This document shows positions 7,518 through 16,136 of a DNA stretch of 42,728 nucleotides, one piece after another. The stretch comes from Porphyromonadaceae bacterium UBA4262 (GTDB lineage: Bacteria; Bacteroidota; Bacteroidia; Bacteroidales; Muribaculaceae). Each line of letters starts with the position of its first letter. Position 1 is the first letter of the stretch. Made by a program: the position numbers and the translations under genes. The DNA is taken from assembly GCA_002396085.1 (NCBI GenBank), contig DGWI01000030.1, forward strand, positions 1 to 42,728. Direction: 5' to 3'. The notes under the pieces were generated by a model, which was not told the origin of the DNA, searched no databases, and was given only the letters and a program-made list of their open reading frames with translations.

Positions 7518-9818
7518 CTATTGGGTTGTGTCGTCGTCGAAGAGAACGTTCTTGAGCCGCTGGTAGAGGAACGACAGCACGAGCAGCAGCAGGCCCAGCA
7601 CGATGAAGGTGATGATCTTGCCCACGGCCGGCATGCTCCACAGGTCGTTCAGCACAAGTTTGGCCAGTACCAGCCCGAGGGTGAACAGGCTGACGATGCG
7701 CAAATCCTTGTGATGCAGCCGCATGCCCATGAGCATTTGGGCAAATCCTGCCACCGCCAGCGATAGCGACAGGCCTGCGCTGAAGTCGGTGATTGCACTT
7801 TGCAACAACAGCAATCGGGCACAAGACACAACTGCGACCGTTGCCAGCACATTGAGTACAATCGTCACCCAGCGTTCGCCAGGCCAGTTTGCCCGGTAGT
7901 ACAGCCATGCGATGAATGCTAGGGTGGCGGCAACAGCCATCACGTTGAGCCACTGCACAGCGATGGTGGCGATGCCGTGGATGGTGGCGGTCATCACAAC
8001 TGCCTGTATGGCAAGGGTCATCGTGCTCGCAAAGCCCATCAGCAGGTGTAGTGCCAGATTGTTGTCGATGGTTACGCGCTTGTAGAAGGTGAGGCATAGT
8101 CCCAGCACCAATGCGGCTGTGAACAACGAGATCATGGCTCCCGATAGCGGTGCGGGCAAGTGACAGTAGAATTCGGTGACAAATGCCTTGTAGAACACCC
8201 CGATGGCGGCCAGATAGGAGATAATGGTGATGGGGTCCCACTCAATCTTCCATGCCTGGCGCAACTGCCCCAGATTGCGGTCGCACATCAGCGCCACGGC
8301 CAGTGCGCTGCCGGCATAGACGATGCCGCGGGCAAAGTCGCTGTTGGCAAACATGTGCGCCCCCGATGGCGCAGTGAAGAGGCTGTGGCTCAGATAACTG
8401 ATGAGGGTGAGTGCCGCCAGTGCGAAACTGCTCCAAGCAAATATGCGCGTGTGCGACCGAGCATACAGATAGAATACAATCGCCGTCTGAACGGCCCACA
8501 CGAGCGTGACAATCTGGAAGTTGCTGAACTCCATGGGCACAGCGATGGCAAGGAATGCGATGGCCAGTGCCAGGTGAGTGTGGTAGGCCAGCGGACTGCC
8601 GCTGCGATGGCGCCAGATGATAGCGATGCATGCCACATGGCACAGCGCGATGAATGTGCAGAACAAGCCGTCATTCCAGTGGCTGAAATAGTGACTACAA
8701 TCGATGTTGAACAGCAGATAGACGAAACTATTGAACACCAGCATCGCGGCCAGGATGCGGCCCTGCCAGCGACTCGCGTCACGATGCAGTGTATGGGTGG
8801 CCGAGGCCATGAAGAGCAGCAGATAGCATGTGCTCAGTGCCAACAAGATGCGTTGTGTGTGGTTATAGTTCTCATCGTAGTCTTTGCCGAACATGATGAG
8901 CAACGCCCATGAGGCGACGCATGCGATGCTGGGCAGTTCGCTCCAGCGTTTGATCAGCGACAATGCCGTCATGCCCAGATTCAGCACTAGGATATAGCCG
9001 AATAGGGCCACCACACTGCCATGCTCGTTGCTGGCGATGAACGGCGCGATAAAGCCGCCGACCAGGGCGATGATAGCCAACTCGCGCTTATCGGTGATGT
9101 AGGCTAGGGCTGCCATCAGGATGGTCACACCCACCAGGATGCCGAAAGCCACCGTCGACCCGAACAGATGGTAGAAGTGATAGGCCACGGCAGTGGTCAC
9201 ATAGGCCACACCGAAGGCACCGCCCATGATAAGCGAACTGTAGGTGCGGTACTGCCGATGCAGTCGGGCGCCGATGCCCAGCATCGCCACGCTCACCGCA
9301 TATCCCAGGATGGTGCGTGCCACCTCGTTGATCCAGTTGTTGTCGATGGCATACTTGACAAAGAATCCGATGCCGATGATGAACACAATCACACCAATCT
9401 TGCCAAACAGGTTTTCGCCAATGAATTTCTCGAAGTTGCGGCCTTCGTGGACCACAGGCTCCTGAACTTCCTCTTCAGCAACTTGCTGTGGTTCAAACTC
9501 TGCTTCTGCAATGGGCTGGACAACAGCCTCAGGCTCCCATTGCTCAAGCGGTGGCGGGGTGGACGTAGGTTGAACAGGTTCGAGCACAGGTTCGGGCACG
9601 GGAACGGGCTCAGGCTCGGGTTCTGGCACGTTGGGTGCTTCTGTCTCGGCCATTGGTGTTCCAAGGGTGGGGTGTAACACCTCGTTTGCGGCAACCTGTT
9701 GCCAATAGGCTAGTTCCTCGACGCGTTGGCTCAGTTGGTCAACCTTCGAGTTTGTATCTCGCACCACGCTAATCACATAGATTAACGCAGCCAGTAATAG
9801 AAGTACTACAAATTCCAT
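7518..9818 (-). CDS. DUF2339 polytopic membrane protein
   Basis: A 766-residue integral membrane protein. It opens with one hydrophobic helix, then a coiled-coil-like stretch (KVDQLSQRVEELAYW) and a proline/glutamate-rich linker (residues about 55-125). About twenty or more closely spaced hydrophobic segments follow, beginning at FEKFIGENLFGKIGVIVFI. The NLFGKIGVIVFIIGIGFFVKY signature and the overall layout are those of DUF2339 proteins, whose biochemical role is not established. Downstream on the same strand is the AT-rich orphan gene. Upstream is a small HTH gene, about 115 bases away, with the gap containing ttcttaattctcaattc repeats. Confidence 0.85.
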   Translation of the reverse strand: MEFVVLLLLAALIYVISVVRDTNSKVDQLSQRVEELAYWQQVAANEVLHPTLGTPMAETEAPNVPEPEPEPVPVPEPVLEPVQPTSTPPPLEQWEPEAVVQPIAEAEFEPQQVAEEEVQEPVVHEGRNFEKFIGENLFGKIGVIVFIIGIGFFVKYAIDNNWINEVARTILGYAVSVAMLGIGARLHRQYRTYSSLIMGGAFGVAYVTTAVAYHFYHLFGSTVAFGILVGVTILMAALAYITDKRELAIIALVGGFIAPFIASNEHGSVVALFGYILVLNLGMTALSLIKRWSELPSIACVASWALLIMFGKDYDENYNHTQRILLALSTCYLLLFMASATHTLHRDASRWQGRILAAMLVFNSFVYLLFNIDCSHYFSHWNDGLFCTFIALCHVACIAIIWRHRSGSPLAYHTHLALAIAFLAIAVPMEFSNFQIVTLVWAVQTAIVFYLYARSHTRIFAWSSFALAALTLISYLSHSLFTAPSGAHMFANSDFARGIVYAGSALAVALMCDRNLGQLRQAWKIEWDPITIISYLAAIGVFYKAFVTEFYCHLPAPLSGAMISLFTAALVLGLCLTFYKRVTIDNNLALHLLMGFASTMTLAIQAVVMTATIHGIATIAVQWLNVMAVAATLAFIAWLYYRANWPGERWVTIVLNVLATVAVVSCARLLLLQSAITDFSAGLSLSLAVAGFAQMLMGMRLHHKDLRIVSLFTLGLVLAKLVLNDLWSMPAVGKIITFIVLGLLLLVLSFLYQRLKNVLFDDDTTQ

Positions 9819-9932
9819 AGTCAGGTTTATTTAATGCTTCTTTAGTAGTTTGCCAGTTCAGTAGTTCAGCCAATACTTTCGTCTACTACCAGCGCAGCGG
9901 TCTCAATTCTTAATTCTTAATTCTCAATTCCC

Positions 9933-10133
9933 TCAGTCTCCTTCTTCGAGGCTGAAAATGCTCTCAATGGGCTTACCGAAGGTGCGGGCAATCTTCAAGG
10001 CCAACACTGCCGAAGGCACATACTTGCACGACTCAATGGCGTTGATAGTCTGCCGGCTCACGCCCACCGCCTCGGCCAACTGCTGTTGTGTCATGCGCAC
10101 GATGGCGCGCTCTACTCTGATATTATTCTTCAT
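9933..10133 (-). CDS. Small HTH (Cro/CI-type, XRE family) transcriptional regulator
   Basis: A 66-residue protein that is almost entirely one helix-turn-helix domain: MTQQQLAEAVGVSRQTINAIE near residues 14-34, then KYVPSAVLALKIARTFGKPIESIF. This is the compact YozG/XRE type often paired with a small membrane protein. The open frame extends upstream, but the start at MKNNIRVERA is chosen because the family begins there. That start overlaps the end of the membrane-protein gene by 11 bases. An inverted repeat around the promoter of the pair (10641-10679) is a plausible operator for self-regulation. Confidence 0.9.
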   Translation of the reverse strand: MKNNIRVERAIVRMTQQQLAEAVGVSRQTINAIESCKYVPSAVLALKIARTFGKPIESIFSLEEGD

Positions 10134-10617
10134 CACTCGGGTGTCTGAAACGGTACAACTCAATCTCGAACTTGATGGCGAATACCAGGGGCACGCCGAA
10201 CAAATAAATCCAGGTGAAGGCCAAGAAATTGCTGTCATATAAGAATAAGGTAGCAATCAAGATGAGAATCATGTTGACCTTGAGCGACCACACCAGTGAC
10301 TTGGCGCGCAGATGCTCGACAAACTCATCCTCATCTTTCTCGCGCGAAAAGGCGATTAGACCCAGGGCAATGACCAGACCAATGATAATCACCTCTTCAA
10401 TCATGTTGTCGGTGATGATCTGCGCCACAGGCGACGGACCCACAGCCTTCTCGGTGATCCACTCGGGGCCATTAAACAGGGCAATGACCTTGCAAGGCAA
10501 AGTGGGGAGCCAATCTTCGTGGCCGAACATCAGGATTAATCCCATGATAGCAAACGGCACAAAGAGCCCCCAGCCCACCCGTTTGCACACTGTCGGAAAT
10601 AGATAATTGCTGTTCAT
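10123..10617 (-). CDS. Small integral membrane protein, partner of HTH regulator
   Basis: A 164-residue protein with about four hydrophobic segments: WGLFVPFAIMGLILMFG near 15-31, IIGLVIALGLIAF near 78-90, VNMILILIATLFLY near 112-125 and FAFTWIYLFGVPLVF-like near 130-145. It has a charged loop SREKDEDEFVEHLRAK. Function unknown. Small membrane proteins translationally coupled to a compact XRE regulator recur in Bacteroidales and Firmicutes, which suggests a sensor or effector pair, but this is inference. Its promoter (10658-10688) lies just upstream and is flanked by an inverted repeat. Confidence 0.8.
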   Translation of the reverse strand: MNSNYLFPTVCKRVGWGLFVPFAIMGLILMFGHEDWLPTLPCKVIALFNGPEWITEKAVGPSPVAQIITDNMIEEVIIIGLVIALGLIAFSREKDEDEFVEHLRAKSLVWSLKVNMILILIATLFLYDSNFLAFTWIYLFGVPLVFAIKFEIELYRFRHPSDEE

Positions 10618-10640
10618 AATTTCATGCTTTTTAGATGTGA

Positions 10641-10688
10641 TGTAAAGTTTAACGCAACAAAGGTAAAGTAAACTTTACATTCAGACAA
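10641..10688 (-). promoter_or_regulatory. Promoter with flanking inverted-repeat operator
   Basis: On the minus strand the -7 element TACCTTTG is at 10658-10665 and TTG is at 10686-10688, 20 bases apart. A perfect 10-base inverted repeat, TGTAAAGTTT at 10641-10650 and AAACTTTACA at 10670-10679, brackets the -7 element. A shorter GTAAAGT-AA-ACTTTAC palindrome (10663-10678) overlaps it. This is a natural binding site for the HTH protein encoded by the same transcript. Confidence 0.65.
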
Positions 10689-10770
10689 GTGAACAAGACA
10701 GAATTGTTTGAAATTTAACAATAATTAATATTTTGGCGTGACTGACCCTTCATCTTGTCGTAGCGGTAAG

Positions 10771-10802
10771 AAAAACAACAGGCGACCCATGCAGGCCGCC
10801 TG
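10771..10802 (-). terminator. Rho-independent terminator after the secreted protein gene
   Basis: On the minus strand, CAGGCGGCC pairs with the GGTCGCCTG side (about nine pairs including one G-U) and is followed by TTGTTTTTC. It lies about 30 bases after the stop codon of the 10831-11559 gene. Confidence 0.7.
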
Positions 10803-10830
10803 ATGTGTAATGCGTTTGCCGATGAGACGC

Positions 10831-11559
10831 TTACTTCACAATCTTGCTAGTGCTAGTGGTTCCATCGGTATAGGTGGTCACCACGATGGTGGCACCGCTG
10901 GGCTGGCGCATCTGCTGGCCTGCCATGTTGTAATAGCGCACGCCTGCCACTGTCTTGTCGGCGGTCATGCCCTGGATGGCGGTCGCATCCTTAGTGTACT
11001 CGACCTCTACCTTAGGTAAAAATGCCTGAGCAGTGGCATAAGGGGTTGTGCTCCATGAGTAAGAGTACTGGAAGAGCGATGAGTTGTCAGTGGTGTTGGT
11101 ACCATAGAAATAGGCGGTCTTGAAACTGGCTGTCTGCTCAACCACGGTCTGGACGAGCAGGTTGCCACCATTGTACACAAACGGCTCATCGAGTGTGAAT
11201 ACCAACTCAGTTTCGCCATCAACAGGAGCACCGGTGGCCACAGGATTTGCGCCCTCAACGGCTACGTTTGATGCAAAGGCATTCTGTTCAATAATGCCCA
11301 TGCCTAACTGCAGGCTGCCCTCGCCGAAGGCAAAAGCGTCGCGAGCAAAGAATGTCAACTTGGAGATGGCAGCACCCTGCAGTTCGGTGAGCAAATCCTC
11401 AGGATAAATCATCTGGCAAGTCGTACCCTCGGTATCGTAGTACAAGCCGTACATGGGGGCATAAGAGTTCTCAACGGTGCCATCACACACGGTCAGTGTC
11501 TCGGCATGGGCGGCAGTTGCGATGGCTGCAGCAAACAGTAGTGTAAAGATTTTCTTCAT
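10831..11559 (-). CDS. Secreted protein with type IX-like C-terminal tail
   Basis: A 242-residue exported protein. Residues 1-19 form a signal peptide (KKIFTLLFAAAIATAAHA). The central region is beta-rich (ISKLTFFARDAF, ELVFTLDEPFVYNGGNLLVQT), like a small beta-sandwich. The end is GVRYYNMAGQQMRQPS followed by IVVTTYTDGTTSTSKIVK, which resembles the short C-terminal sorting tail of Bacteroidetes secreted proteins (GxxYNxxGQxV...GxxKIVK). That suggests export across the outer membrane by a type IX system, although no secretion gene is visible here. The ligand is unknown. The gene stands alone, with its own promoter upstream and a terminator downstream. Confidence 0.8.
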   Translation of the reverse strand: MKKIFTLLFAAAIATAAHAETLTVCDGTVENSYAPMYGLYYDTEGTTCQMIYPEDLLTELQGAAISKLTFFARDAFAFGEGSLQLGMGIIEQNAFASNVAVEGANPVATGAPVDGETELVFTLDEPFVYNGGNLLVQTVVEQTASFKTAYFYGTNTTDNSSLFQYSYSWSTTPYATAQAFLPKVEVEYTKDATAIQGMTADKTVAGVRYYNMAGQQMRQPSGATIVVTTYTDGTTSTSKIVK

Positions 11560-11658
11560 AAATGTTTTGTTAATGAGATTGTTAATAATAAGTTATTTGT
11601 CAAAAACAGTCTTTTCGATTGTACCTAATATGAATCCAAAGATTACTATTTGACTATG

Positions 11659-11690
11659 CAAAAATACTCAGAATCTCAGAAACATGCAAA
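11659..11690 (-). promoter_or_regulatory. Promoter of the secreted protein gene
   Basis: On the minus strand, TTTG (11687-11690) and TATTTTTG (11659-11666) are 20 bases apart, matching the Bacteroidetes consensus. The implied leader before the ATG is about 95 bases. Confidence 0.6.
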
Positions 11691-11784
11691 TAAATGCTCA
11701 TCAAACATCAAAAAACTATTGTTTTTGTTAGGTGACGATGGCTTGAGTGATTGTGTTCAGCAATGCGACCGATGCTCATTTTTC

Positions 11785-12003
11785 AGGGATATACTTGTTG
11801 TCATCAGTAGATAAAATAGGTTTGTTAACCGCATAGAGTATCGTCGCCGGAGGCGACAATTTAAGTAACCGAGGGTGGAGCGAAGCGACACCTTCGGCTG
11901 CTGATAAACAAACTACCTCGCTGCAAGCGAGCACCTTGTAGCGCAACCAAATGCTCGCTTTCAGCGATATTGCAGTAATCGGGGACAACAGGTATATAGT
12001 TCC
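11785..12003. mobile_element. MITE-like hairpin element, copy 2 (shorter, reversed)
   Basis: About 219 bases. Its reverse complement matches copy 1 at its left end (ctatatacctgttgtccccg) and across the right-hand hairpins, including the CTCGCT/AGCGAG, AACCGA/TCGGTT and GTCGCC/GGCGAC stems. It lacks the part of copy 1 from about 6633 to 6840. The terminal inverted repeats are 11981-12003 and, more diverged, 11785-11805. Hairpin loop bases differ between copies while stems are kept (loop TTC versus TCC in the GTCGCC stem). The rest of 11560-12084 holds the secreted-protein promoter and otherwise nothing I recognise. Confidence 0.65.
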
Positions 12004-12084
12004 TATTTTTCAATCACAATGATGGATTGCAACCGCAGTTTTAACATTTCTAACTTAATATTTGTTTATTTAACTAGCATTTTC

Positions 12085-12116
12085 TTGGTGATATCGCGGT
12101 GAATGTGATACCTTTG
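12085..12116 (+). promoter_or_regulatory. Promoter of the moxR-bat operon
   Basis: TTG (12085-12087) and TACCTTTG (12109-12116) are 21 bases apart, matching the Bacteroidetes -33/-7 pattern. Just downstream, in the likely 5' leader, is a perfect inverted repeat TCGCGAA-TGG-TTCGCGA (12127-12143), which could be an operator or a leader hairpin. Confidence 0.65.
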
Positions 12117-12153
12117 CATCAAGTTTTCGCGAATGGTTCGCGAGGACAACAAT

Positions 12154-13164
12154 ATGATAGTTACAGAAATGAGCGAAACAGTAAATATCCGCGAGTTGAA
12201 CGACCTGATTGCCAGCCGCAGCAACTTCGTGAACATGATTAAGCAGGGTATGGACACCACAATCGTCGGCCAGAAGCATCTGGTTGATTCATTGCTAATT
12301 GCCTTGCTGGCCAACGGTCACGTGCTTCTCGAGGGCGTGCCTGGTTTGGCCAAGACACTTGCCATCAAGACGCTGGCAGGCCTGATTGACGCCCGATTCA
12401 GCCGCATTCAGTTCACGCCCGACCTGCTGCCTGCCGATGTGGTGGGTACCATGGTCTATAGTATCCAGAAGGAACGTTTCGAGGTCAAGAAAGGCCCGGT
12501 GTTTGCCAACTTTGTCTTGGCCGACGAGATCAACCGCGCTCCAGCCAAGGTGCAGAGCGCACTGCTCGAGGCCATGCAGGAGCGTCAAGTGACCATCGGT
12601 GAGCAGACATTCGCCCTCGATGACCCCTTCCTGGTGTTGGCAACCCAGAACCCCATCGAGCAAGAGGGTACCTATCCGCTGCCCGAGGCGCAAGTCGACC
12701 GTTTCTTGATGAAGGTGGTCATTGGCTATCCCAGCAAGGCCGAGGAGGCACAAATCATCAAGATGAACATCGCGCCCGAGCCTCGCCAGGTAACCCCGCT
12801 GGTCACGCCGGCCGACATCGTTGACACACGCCGCGTGGTGCAGAAGATTTACATCGACGAGAAGATTGAGCGATACATCGTCGACATCGTGTTTGCCACT
12901 CGCTTCCCCGCCGACTATGGCATGAAGGACTTGCAGAGCATGATTTCGTTCGGCTCATCGCCCCGTGCCAGCATCAGCATGGCCCTGGCCGCACGTGCCT
13001 ATGCCTTCCTCAAGGGCCGTGGTTACGTCATCCCCGAGGATGTGCGTGCCGTGTGCCACGATGTGATGCGCCACCGTCTGGGCTTGAGTTACGAGGCTGA
13101 GGCCAACAACATCAACGCCGACGAGATCATCAGCAACATCCTCGACAAGATTGCAGTTCCCTAA
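12154..13164 (+). CDS. MoxR-family AAA ATPase
   Basis: A cytoplasmic chaperone-like ATPase of about 336 residues. Walker A is GVPGLAKT (residues 61-68), Walker B is VLADEINRAP, and the conserved sensor region is LATQNPIEQEGTYPLPEAQ. A C-terminal lid domain follows. MoxR ATPases typically act with the DUF58 and von Willebrand proteins encoded beside them, probably in maturing or inserting metal cofactors or membrane complexes. Candidate starts are the ATGs at 12133, 12154 and 12169. I prefer 12154 because 12133 lies inside the leader inverted repeat; 12169 (MSETVNIREL) is also plausible from family N-termini. This is the first gene of the Bat operon. Confidence 0.95.
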   Translation: MIVTEMSETVNIRELNDLIASRSNFVNMIKQGMDTTIVGQKHLVDSLLIALLANGHVLLEGVPGLAKTLAIKTLAGLIDARFSRIQFTPDLLPADVVGTMVYSIQKERFEVKKGPVFANFVLADEINRAPAKVQSALLEAMQERQVTIGEQTFALDDPFLVLATQNPIEQEGTYPLPEAQVDRFLMKVVIGYPSKAEEAQIIKMNIAPEPRQVTPLVTPADIVDTRRVVQKIYIDEKIERYIVDIVFATRFPADYGMKDLQSMISFGSSPRASISMALAARAYAFLKGRGYVIPEDVRAVCHDVMRHRLGLSYEAEANNINADEIISNILDKIAVP

Positions 13165-13184
13165 CTAAAGTCTAAGGTCTCAAA

Positions 13185-14054
13185 ATGGAGCAGAACGAAC
13201 TGCTGAAGAAGGTCCGGAAAATCGAAATCAAGGCCAAGGGACTCTCGCAGAACATCTTTGCGGGCGAGTACCACTCAGCCTTCAAGGGGCGAGGTATGAC
13301 CTTCAGTGAGGTGCGCGAGTATCAGTATGGCGATGATGTTCGCGACATCGACTGGAATGTCACTGCCCGCTACAATAAACCCTATGTTAAGGTCTATGAA
13401 GAAGAGCGCGAACTCACTGTGATGCTCTTGGTCGACGTGAGCGGTAGCCGTGACTTCGGTGCCGTGGGCGAGGTCAAGCGCGAGGTTATGGCCGAGGTAG
13501 CCGCCACTCTGGCATTCTCGGCTATACAGAACAACGACAAGGTGGGTGTCATCTTCTTCACCGACCGCATCGAGAAGTTCATCCCGCCCAAGAAGGGGCG
13601 CAAACACATCTTGCTCGTCATCCGCGAATTGCTGGACTTCAAACCTCAGAGCAACGGCACCGACATCAATCAGGCGCTGGAGTACATGACCAGCGCACTC
13701 AAGAAACGATGCACAACCTTCCTGGTGAGCGACTTCATCGACACGCACGACTACTACAAGGCCATGTCTATCGCCAATCACAAGCATGACCTCATCGCCA
13801 TTCAGGTCTATGACAAGCGTGAGGCACAGATGCCCGATGTGGGACTGATGCGCGTGCTCGATGCCGAGCGCGGCACCATGCGTTGGGTCGACACCAGCAG
13901 CCGCCGTGTGCGTCAGGCCTACGGCCGGTGGTGGTACGATCGCCAGCAGGCGCTCAACGACACCGTGCAGCGTTGCAAGGTCGACCTGGCCACCGTTGCC
14001 ACCGACGAGGACTATGTGCGCTCGCTCATGGCGCTGTTCAAACAACGAGGATAA
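13185..14054 (+). CDS. DUF58 domain protein of the Bat operon
   Basis: A 289-residue soluble protein. The DUF58 signature is clear: EVREYQYGDDVRDIDWNVT (near residues 42-60), then an integrin-like fold with LLVDVSGSRDFG (a MIDAS-like DxSGS near residue 84) and FLVSDFID near 180. DUF58 proteins are encoded next to MoxR ATPases across bacteria and are thought to be their partners. It lies 20 bases after moxR and 41 bases before the next gene. That gap carries a short tandem repeat (aatgcataatgcac). Confidence 0.93.
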   Translation: MEQNELLKKVRKIEIKAKGLSQNIFAGEYHSAFKGRGMTFSEVREYQYGDDVRDIDWNVTARYNKPYVKVYEEERELTVMLLVDVSGSRDFGAVGEVKREVMAEVAATLAFSAIQNNDKVGVIFFTDRIEKFIPPKKGRKHILLVIRELLDFKPQSNGTDINQALEYMTSALKKRCTTFLVSDFIDTHDYYKAMSIANHKHDLIAIQVYDKREAQMPDVGLMRVLDAERGTMRWVDTSSRRVRQAYGRWWYDRQQALNDTVQRCKVDLATVATDEDYVRSLMALFKQRG

Positions 14055-14095
14055 TGTTTTTTAAAAAATGCATAATGCACAATGCATAATGCACA

Positions 14096-15067
14096 ATGAG
14101 AATTAAAAGATACAGATTACTGATTGCAGCGGCCATCGTCGGAATGGGCGTTGCTGCCGGCAACGTTACCGTCAAGGCCAAACTCGATTCGACCCAATTG
14201 CTCATGGGCCGCGTCACTGCCCTGCACCTTGAGATTGTGCAGGATCAGGGCACACGAGGCGTCTTGTTGCAGGAGAAGAGCGACACGCTCACCTCAATGG
14301 TCGAGATTGCCGACAAACCCAAGGCCGACACCGTGTCGCTGGGCAATAACCGTGAGCAAATCAACCGCGACCTCATCTTGCAGGCATTCGACTCAGGCTT
14401 GTATGTGCTGCCCCCGGTAGCCTATGTTGTGGGTCGTGATACCTTTGAGAGTAACCCTTTGAGCCTCAAAGTGCTGCCTGTCCCAGTCGACACCACGCAA
14501 GACATCATCGGCATCAAGCCCGTCGAGGGAGTTCCTTTTAAGCTCTTTGACTGGGTGCCCGACTGGATGGCCGACTACTGGTGGGCGTGGCTGTTGGCTT
14601 TGTTGCTCATTGGTGGCGGGCTTTACTACTATCTCAAGTGGTACCGTCACGGTCGCAACCCGTTGCGGCCCGAGAAGAAGCGTCTGCCTCCCTACGAGGA
14701 AGCGATGATTAACCTTGAGGCACTCAAGCAGAGACAATTGTGGCAGAATGGGCAGGAGAAGGAATATTTCACTGGCCTGACCGACATCTTGCGCGTCTAC
14801 ATTGACCGTCGCTTCGGCATCAATGCCGTTGAGATGACCAGCAGTGAGATCGTGCGCACACTCAAGGAGCGCAACGAGACACGTGCCGTCAACGAGCAGT
14901 TGTCCATGATTCTTGAGATGGCCGACATCGTCAAGTTTGCTGCTGTCCGACCCTTGGCCGACGACAACGAGATGGCCTATCAGCGCGCTGTCAACTTTGT
15001 CGAGCAGACCAAGCCAGTGGTCGAGCAGGGCACAGGTGTCAATGAGGAGAAGGAGGTGAAGTCATGA
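14096..15067 (+). CDS. Membrane protein of the Bat operon (BatD/DUF4381-like)
   Basis: A 323-residue protein. An N-terminal signal or anchor (LLIAAAIVGMGVAAG) precedes a beta-rich extracytoplasmic domain of about 130 residues. A strong transmembrane helix is at WWAWLLALLLIGGGLYYYLKWY (about residues 162-183). The cytoplasmic domain of about 130 residues contains GLTDILRVYIDRRFGINAVEMTSSEIVRTL, a pattern shared with the C-terminal parts of BatD and DUF4381 proteins. Its place between DUF58 and batA is usual for Bacteroidetes operons. Its last four bases overlap the batA start. The precise role is unknown, but membrane assembly with BatA/BatB is likely. Confidence 0.8.
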   Translation: MRIKRYRLLIAAAIVGMGVAAGNVTVKAKLDSTQLLMGRVTALHLEIVQDQGTRGVLLQEKSDTLTSMVEIADKPKADTVSLGNNREQINRDLILQAFDSGLYVLPPVAYVVGRDTFESNPLSLKVLPVPVDTTQDIIGIKPVEGVPFKLFDWVPDWMADYWWAWLLALLLIGGGLYYYLKWYRHGRNPLRPEKKRLPPYEEAMINLEALKQRQLWQNGQEKEYFTGLTDILRVYIDRRFGINAVEMTSSEIVRTLKERNETRAVNEQLSMILEMADIVKFAAVRPLADDNEMAYQRAVNFVEQTKPVVEQGTGVNEEKEVKS

Positions 15068-16056
15068 TGCAGATGTTACATCCAGGATGGCTGTGGCTGT
15101 TCTTGCTCTTTATCCCGCTCATCGCGTGGTATGTCTACAACCATCGCTCATCGTTCCCGACCCTGCGCATGAGCACGACTCAGGCCTTCGATGCTATTCC
15201 CAGCAGTTGGCGCGCTTGGCTCACTCATCTGCCGTTTGTGCTGCGCTTGGCTGCACTGGGATGTCTCATCATCATTCTGTGCCGCCCGCAGAGCCGCGAC
15301 TCATGGTCGACAAGCGATGTCGAGGGGACTGACATCATTGTGGCCATGGACGTGTCGACCTCGATGCTGGCCAAGGACTTCAATCCCAATCGCATGGAGT
15401 CGGCCAAGAAAGTGGCAACGCAGTTCGTTGCAGGCCGCGAGCATGACAATATTGGCCTTGTCCTGTTTGCAGGCGAGAGTTTCACGCAGGTGCCCATGAC
15501 CATGGACAATGCCACACTGGTCAATGCCATCGGGCAAATCAAGATGGGGCTGCTTGAAGATGGAACGGCCATTGGCGACGGCATTGCCACCAGCATCAAC
15601 CGCATCAAGGACGGCAAGGCTAAGAGCAAAAGCATCATCCTGCTCACCGATGGCTCGAACAACACGGGGGTTGTAGCACCGCTCACCGCTGCACAGATTG
15701 CACGCCAGTATGGCATCAAGATCTACACCATCGGTGTGGGCAGCAACGGCACTGCTCCCTATCCTGTTGCCATCGACTATGCGGGCAACATACAGTATCA
15801 GACCATGCCCGTGGTCATTGACGAGGCCACGTTGCAAAAGATTGCAGCCGCCACAGGTGGCAAGTATTTCCGTGCTACTAGTGGCAGTGTGCTCAGGCAG
15901 GTATTCAAGGAGATTGACTCGCTCGAGAAGACCCACCTGGATGTGCAGCGCTTCACTCACACCGAGGATCACTATATGCCTTGGGCACTGGCGTTGCTGG
16001 CTCTGCTCGTGCTGGCCACAATCCTTGACTATACTGTGCTGCGCCACATACCCTGA
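15064..16056 (+). CDS. batA: Aerotolerance protein BatA (von Willebrand factor A domain)
   Basis: A 330-residue protein with two N-terminal hydrophobic segments (LWLFLLFIPLIAWYVY and LRLAALGCLIIILC). A VWA domain then shows an intact MIDAS metal site (AMDVSTSM, D96-x-S98-x-S100) and ILLTDGSNNTG. A C-terminal helix (ALALLALLVLATILDYTVL) completes the usual BatA topology, with the VWA domain in the periplasm. Bat proteins were first linked to aerotolerance in Bacteroides fragilis, but the molecular role is still debated. It is coupled to the previous gene and is followed by an 80-base gap containing the ttaattcttaattc repeat. Confidence 0.93.
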   Translation: MMQMLHPGWLWLFLLFIPLIAWYVYNHRSSFPTLRMSTTQAFDAIPSSWRAWLTHLPFVLRLAALGCLIIILCRPQSRDSWSTSDVEGTDIIVAMDVSTSMLAKDFNPNRMESAKKVATQFVAGREHDNIGLVLFAGESFTQVPMTMDNATLVNAIGQIKMGLLEDGTAIGDGIATSINRIKDGKAKSKSIILLTDGSNNTGVVAPLTAAQIARQYGIKIYTIGVGSNGTAPYPVAIDYAGNIQYQTMPVVIDEATLQKIAAATGGKYFRATSGSVLRQVFKEIDSLEKTHLDVQRFTHTEDHYMPWALALLALLVLATILDYTVLRHIP

Positions 16057-16136
16057 TACAGTGCACATGTCCCTGCCCACTGCCAGCGAGCAGCGCGGTC
16101 TTAATTCTAAAATTCTTAATTCTTAATTAAAGAAGA

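Noticed and set aside
7438..8241. 267-codon minus-strand open frame
   Set aside because: It overlaps the DUF2339 gene in another frame and is rich in H, R and C with no domain; a shadow frame.
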